A DNA stretch of 21,526 nucleotides, from the NCBI GenBank assembly GCA_910577115.1, contig CAJTMC010000054.1, positions 1-21,526 on the forward strand, in the 5' to 3' direction. This DNA comes from an uncultured Lachnospiraceae bacterium (lineage in GTDB: Bacteria > Bacillota > Clostridia > Lachnospirales > Lachnospiraceae). The notes under the pieces are model-generated. The model made no database searches and was not told where the DNA came from. It saw only the letters and a program-made list of their open reading frames with translations. This document shows, in pieces, positions 21,392 to 21,526 of the stretch. How positions within the stretch are numbered: the first letter of the stretch is position 1; each line of letters begins with the position of its first letter. Position numbers and translations under genes: made by a program.

Positions 21392-21526
21392 TGCCAAACT
21401 CTTTGACTTTCAAGCAGCCTCCACAATGCCTGATATATTCATCCGATTGCAGCAAATCACTGCTGCAACAGCTTTCTTAACCGCTTCACTCCGTCCGTCA
21501 AGATCTCTAAAGATGGCGGCGTTGTT
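21392..21526. repeat. Right copy of terminal inverted repeat
   Basis: Reverse complement of 1-135 with one mismatch (position 21407). The exact match runs 119 bases from the window end. It marks a second, oppositely oriented copy of the same dispersed element. Confidence 0.9.
21410..21526 (-). CDS. 3' fragment of the repeated, probably transposase-like gene (right copy)
   Basis: The same 38-residue C-terminus as at the left end, read on the minus strand and ending at a stop at 21410-21412. It is identical in sequence to the left copy over the whole coding part. The rest of the gene lies outside the window. Confidence 0.5.
   Translation of the reverse strand, partial: NNAAIFRDLDGRSEAVKKAVAAVICCNRMNISGIVEAA

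Overview
The window looks like chromosomal DNA of a spore-forming, low-to-mid GC anaerobic Clostridia member, most likely Lachnospiraceae. The reasons are strong AGGAGG-type ribosome sites throughout, BclA/BclB-type spore-surface collagens, an EFR1-type flavodoxin-ferredoxin, a FlxA-like fragment and remnants of Firmicutes toxin-antitoxin genes. Its two ends are inverted copies of one sequence (1-135 and 21392-21526) carrying the 3' end of the same unidentified, probably transposase-like, gene. The contig therefore probably stops where it runs into a dispersed repeat.

Left part (1-7400), accessory in character: a zinc-dependent phospholipase C-like protein; a broken AbiEi-type antitoxin; a minus-strand run of XRE regulator with a C-terminal membrane helix, small lipoprotein (apparently frameshifted) and HAD hydrolase; a plus-strand lipoprotein facing a MerR/TipAS regulator across a shared hairpin; a truncated Phd/YefM-like antitoxin; an ANT(6)-like aminoglycoside adenylyltransferase; and an AraC-family regulator.

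Middle (7400-11250): divergent from the AraC gene is a heterodimeric ABC exporter pair. The first subunit has lost about 85 codons and its frame; the second is nearly full length. The shared promoter region has an unusual three-copy 18-bp motif. Downstream lies serine-recombinase debris and a plus-strand terminator.

Spore-surface cluster (11256-14901, all minus): a small collagen-like protein, a GT2 glycosyltransferase with a TPR-like tail, then a large collagen-like protein with a BclB-type C-terminal domain. Both collagen genes have an upstream match to the sigma-K consensus (AC-N16/17-CATAnnnT), so a mother-cell-expressed, glycosylated spore filament system is the best reading. A divergent ferritin-like protein with a 19-codon upstream ORF follows.

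Right part (15975-21334): a YheO/DauR-type regulator is divergent from ridA-nhaC-patB. The likely job is import of a sulfur or other beta-substituted amino acid, PLP beta-elimination by the PatB/MalY enzyme, and clearance of the released enamine by RidA. A perfect 18-bp palindrome sits in the ridA promoter. After a stretch of broken small genes, the window ends with an EFR1-type ferredoxin.
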